A stretch of DNA of 64,000 nt from Lytechinus variegatus (Eukaryota; Echinodermata; Echinoidea; Temnopleuroida; Toxopneustidae). Positions 60,038-64,000 of the stretch are shown piece by piece (the first letter of the stretch is position 1; every line of letters begins with the position of its first letter). Both the position numbers and the translations under genes were made by a program. The notes under the pieces were generated by a model, which was given only the letters and a program-made list of their open reading frames with translations, made no database searches and was not told where the DNA came from. The stretch covers positions 20,517,298 through 20,581,297 of the forward strand of contig NC_054756.1 of the NCBI RefSeq assembly GCF_018143015.1. The letters are read 5' to 3'.

Positions 60038-63000
60038 AAATTGGCGTGTTTGAAGACACCGTCGGGGGGAGCAGATTCATCAACTCAAACAGCAAAATAG
60101 CCCTAATCCTTCCGCCAGTCATAATATAGTCCAAAATTGGTGATATTTCTTCCCAATTAGGGAAAAGGAAGTTCAGTAATTACCAAAAATAGAATCAGTG
60201 TTAGATGGACAATCATATGCATACACTTTGTCAATCAGCCATATCAAAATAAAAAAAATAGCAATGGGTTGGCTCGAATGAATACCTATGGCCTACCACT
60301 AGTAATTAGGCCCGTGAGACCTGTATTGTATGGCACATGAAGGTTTCTTTTTAATTTACCTTCCTGGCTTTTCTTCAACATCTGTACACTCACTTTATCA
60401 CAAAGAAATGCATGAAATATACAGATGTGTTATGTAATGACCATTTCTAATGTTACTCCTAATGTCTAGTGCCCTATGGATTTACACACATCCTACATGC
60501 CTATATGTAGCTCAACAATGGATGCAATGTAGGGCCCAAATCCTATAATGCAAATTGTAGATATGAATAGTGTGCATATCTGGATTCAAGATCTGCCCAC
60601 AATATAAATACCAGATTCACATGAGTTTAATTAGATAACAATAAAAAGAAATGAGAATCAACATACAAGCATACTATACATTCACATCTTCCTATGACAA
60701 GGGCCCAAGCCAGGGTGTAAGAGAAAGAGACAGGGGTTAGATGGTTGTATTCTAAATGGATGGGGGCTAGTCTGGGTAGAAGTCAGTAAAAGTTGAACAA
60801 GATGGCAGTAGAACTCATTCTCAGCCCCCCCCCCACATATTAACTATGCTTTTCTCTACCCCCCCCCCTCCCTCTTGAATCCACCACTCTTCAGTCAAAT
60901 TCTAAAGTTTTCTCTTCTCATTCCCTTCCCCATGAACCAATTTCACAAGCGCTATTGATGCAAGGCCTATCTAATGTGTACTTTATCTCGTGATGGGTGC
61001 AATACACGATTTACAGCAGCGCTCGTCGGTATACGAAAACACACGACAACATGCAAGCAAGTCCCAGTGACAAACACATGCACATACAGCCTACACAGCC
61101 TAGCCTAGGTACACAAACACAGAGTTAGTTACTAATAACAACTTGTTACCTGTACTACCCCCTATGTAGCCTTGTATAGCCATGAAGTTCAGTTTTTGGA
61201 CCTCTTGATGATTGAAACATGTCTACTAGTAAAAAAAATCTGCTACTGAAGAGTTGGGCAGGGATTTCATCCACTAAGGAATTCCCCTTCTAATAGTAAT
61301 AGGCTATGGTCAAGGTTATATATAGGTCTCACAGGCCTAATTCATTCCCCATAGACTCATGTGTTAAATTGGCACTTTAAAAAATTCATAAAAAATAAGG
61401 ATGAAATTCGGGGGTCGAATGTTTACTACCAGTGGATAGGATTTATATCTGGCAATCCATATCTGACCAGAAAAGGGTCCCTCGACCGGCTCATTTTAAA
61501 AATAAATTGGCGTGTTTGAAGACACCGTCGGGGGGAGCAGATTCATCAACTCAAACAGCAAAATAGCCCTAATCCTTCCGCCAGTCATAATATAGTCCAA
61601 AATTGGTGATATTTCTTCCCAATTAGGGAAAAGGAAGTTCAGTAATTACCAAAATAGAATCAGTGTTAGATGGACAATCATATGCATACACTTTGTCAAT
61701 CAGCCATATCAAAATAAAAAAAATAGCAATGGGTTGGCTCGAATGAATATCTATGGCCTACCACTAGTAATTAGGCCCGTGAGACCTGTATTGTATGGCA
61801 CATGAAGGTTTCTTTTTAATTTACCTTCCTGGCTTTTCTTCAACATCTGTACACTCACTTTATCACAAAGAAATGCATGAAATATACAGATGTGTTATGT
61901 AATGACCATTTCTAATGTTACTCCTAATGTCTAGTGCCCTATGGATTTACACACATCCTACATGCCTATATGTAGCTCAACAATGGATGCAATGTAGGGC
62001 CCAAATCCTATAATGCAAATTGTAGATATGAATAGTGTGCATATCTGGATTCAAGATCTGCCCACAATATAAATACCAGATTCACATGAGTTTAATTAGA
62101 TAACAATAAAAAGAAATGAGAATCAACATACAAGCATACTATACATTCACATCTTCCTATGACAAGGGCCCAAGCCAGGGTGTAAGAGAAAGAGACAGGG
62201 GGTTAGATGGCTTGTATTCTAAATGGATGGGGGCTAGTCTGGCTAGAAGTCAGTAAAAGTTGAACAAGATGGCAGTAGAACTCATTCTCAGCCCCCCCCC
62301 CACATACTAACTATGCTTTTCTCTACCCCCCCCCCCTCCCTCTTGAATCCACCACTCTTCAGTCAAATTCTAAAGTTTTCTCTTCTCATTCCCTTCCCCA
62401 TGAACCAATTTCACAAGCGCTATTGATGCAAGGCCTATCTAATGTGTACTTTATCTCGTGATGGGTGCAATACACGATTTACAGCAGCGCTCGTCGGTAT
62501 ACGAAAACACACGACAACATGCAAGCAAGTCCCAGTGACAAACACATGCACATACAGCCTACACAGCCTAGCCTAGGTACACAAACACAGAGTTAGTTAC
62601 TAATAACAACTTGTTACCTGTACTACCCCCTATGTAGCCTTGTATAGCCATGAAGTTCAGTTTTTGGACCTCTTGATGATTGAAACATGTCTACTAGTAA
62701 AAACAATCTGCTACTGAAGAGTTGGGCAGGGATTTCATCCACTAAGGAATTCCCCTTCTAATAGTAATAGGCTATGGTCAAGGTTATATATAGGTCTCAC
62801 AGGCCTAATTCATTCCCCATAGACTCATGTGTTAAATTGGCACTTTAAAAAATTCATAAAAATAAGGATGAAATTCGGGGGTCGAATGTTTACTACCAGT
62901 GGATAGGATTTATATCTGGCAATCCATATCTGACCAGAAAAGGGTCCCTCGACCGGCTCATTTTAAAAATAAATTGGCGTGTTTGAAGACACCGTCGGGG

Positions 63001-64000
63001 GGAGCAGATTCATCAACTCAAACAGCAAAATAGCCCTAATCCTTCCGCCAGTCATAATATAGTCCAAAATTGGTGATATTTCTTCCCAATTAGGGAAAAG
63101 GAAGTTCAGTAATTACCAAAAATAGAATCAGTTAGATGGACAATCATATGCATACACTTTGTCAATCAGCCATATCAAAATAAAAAAAATAGCAATGGGT
63201 TGGCTCGAATGAATATCTATGGCCTACCACTAGTAATTAGGCCCGTGAGACCTGTATTGTATGGCACATGAAGGTTTCTTTTTAATTTACCTTCCTGGCT
63301 TTTCTTCAACATCTGTACACTCACTTTATCACAAAGAAATGCATGAAATATACAGATGTGTTATGTAATGACCATTTCTAATGTTACTCCTAATGTCTAG
63401 TGCCCTATGGATTTACACACATCCTACATGCCTATATGTAGCTCCACAATGGATGCAGTGTAGGGCCCAAATCCTATAATGCAAATTGTAGATATGAATA
63501 GTGTGCATATCTGGATTCAAGATCTGCCCACAATATTAAAACCAGATTCACATGAGTTTAATTAGATAACAATAAAAAGAAATAAGAATCAACAGACAAG
63601 CATACTATACATTCACATCTTCCTATGACAAGGGCCCAAGCCAGGGTGTAAGAGAAAGAGACAGGGGGTTAGATGGCTTGTATTCTAAATGGATGGGGGC
63701 TAGTCTGGCTAGAAGTCAGTAAAAGTTGAACAAGATGGCAGTAGAACTCATTCTCAGCCCCCCCCCCACATACTAACTATGCTTTTCTCTACCCCCCCCC
63801 CCCCCCTCCCTTGAATCCACCACTCTTCAGTCAAATTCTAAAGTTTTCTCTTCTCATTCCCTTCCCCATGAACCAATTTCACAAGCGCTATTGATGCAAG
63901 GCCTATCTAATGTGTACTTTATCTCGTGATGGGTGCAATACACGATTTACAGCAGCGCTCGTCGGTATACGAAAACACACGACAACATGCAAGCAAGTCC
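60038..64000 (+). repeat. 1466-bp head-to-tail array, running off the window
   Basis: The phrase 'aaattggcgtgtttgaagac' starts at 60038, 61504 and 62971, so units are 1466 and 1467 bp and highly similar, with about 2.7 copies in view. Differences are single bases and poly-C length (for example 7-14 C near 60860, 62320 and 63800). Each unit contains AATTAGGCCCGTGAGACCT (first at 60304) and its near-exact inverse AGGTCTCACAGGCCTAATT (first at 61324), bracketing about 1.04 kb. No protein-coding frame over 60 codons is apparent. Confidence 0.9.

Overview
The window looks like a piece of an invertebrate deuterostome nuclear genome, most likely an echinoderm. Genes are spread out and split by introns. 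The DNA is AT-rich and loaded with small DNA transposons, tRNA-derived SINEs and poly-G/poly-C tracts. The placement is inferred from protein types and genome texture, not from a search. No bacterial operon, CRISPR array or rRNA is visible.

Three genes can be supported. (1) A complete intronless minus-strand GPCR (7363-8763) with every class A aminergic hallmark; it is closest in motifs to 5-HT1A-type serotonin receptors. (2) The last six coding exons of a plus-strand gene (28039-36128), joined by phase-compatible introns and encoding two laminin G domains and a stop. This fits LG4-LG5 at the C-terminus of a laminin alpha chain; upstream exons were not found. (3) A minus-strand gene fragment (50972 to 47509) of four exons with phase-1 introns, encoding a cysteine-containing segment, an EGF-like module and a segment that weakly resembles the farnesoic-acid O-methyltransferase-like (Methyltransf_FA) extracellular domain. 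Both ends of this gene are missing.

The rest is mostly mobile DNA. Elements with recognisable termini and target duplications include four hAT-like elements with 8-bp duplications (11006-11665, 25879-25987, 30637-31464, 52347-54589) and a related copy at 46471-47031. There are two Harbinger-like MITEs with CWG duplications, a Kolobok/piggyBac-like TTAA foldback element plus two partial copies, a 988-bp Tc1/mariner-like element, and two tRNA-SINE families. Two non-LTR retrotransposon remnants keep readable reverse-transcriptase C-termini. Several elements are nested, which gives relative insertion ages.

The most unusual structures are: a 154-bp tandem repeat carrying a perfect DR1 nuclear-receptor motif in every unit, with relatives at 26.7 and 34.2 kb; a roughly 185-bp repeat array that seems to have grown out of an exon-intron junction of gene 3; a 78-bp near-perfect hairpin at 48.3 kb; and a right-hand block in which a 1.25-kb arm is inverted against a 1466-bp head-to-tail array that runs off the window end.
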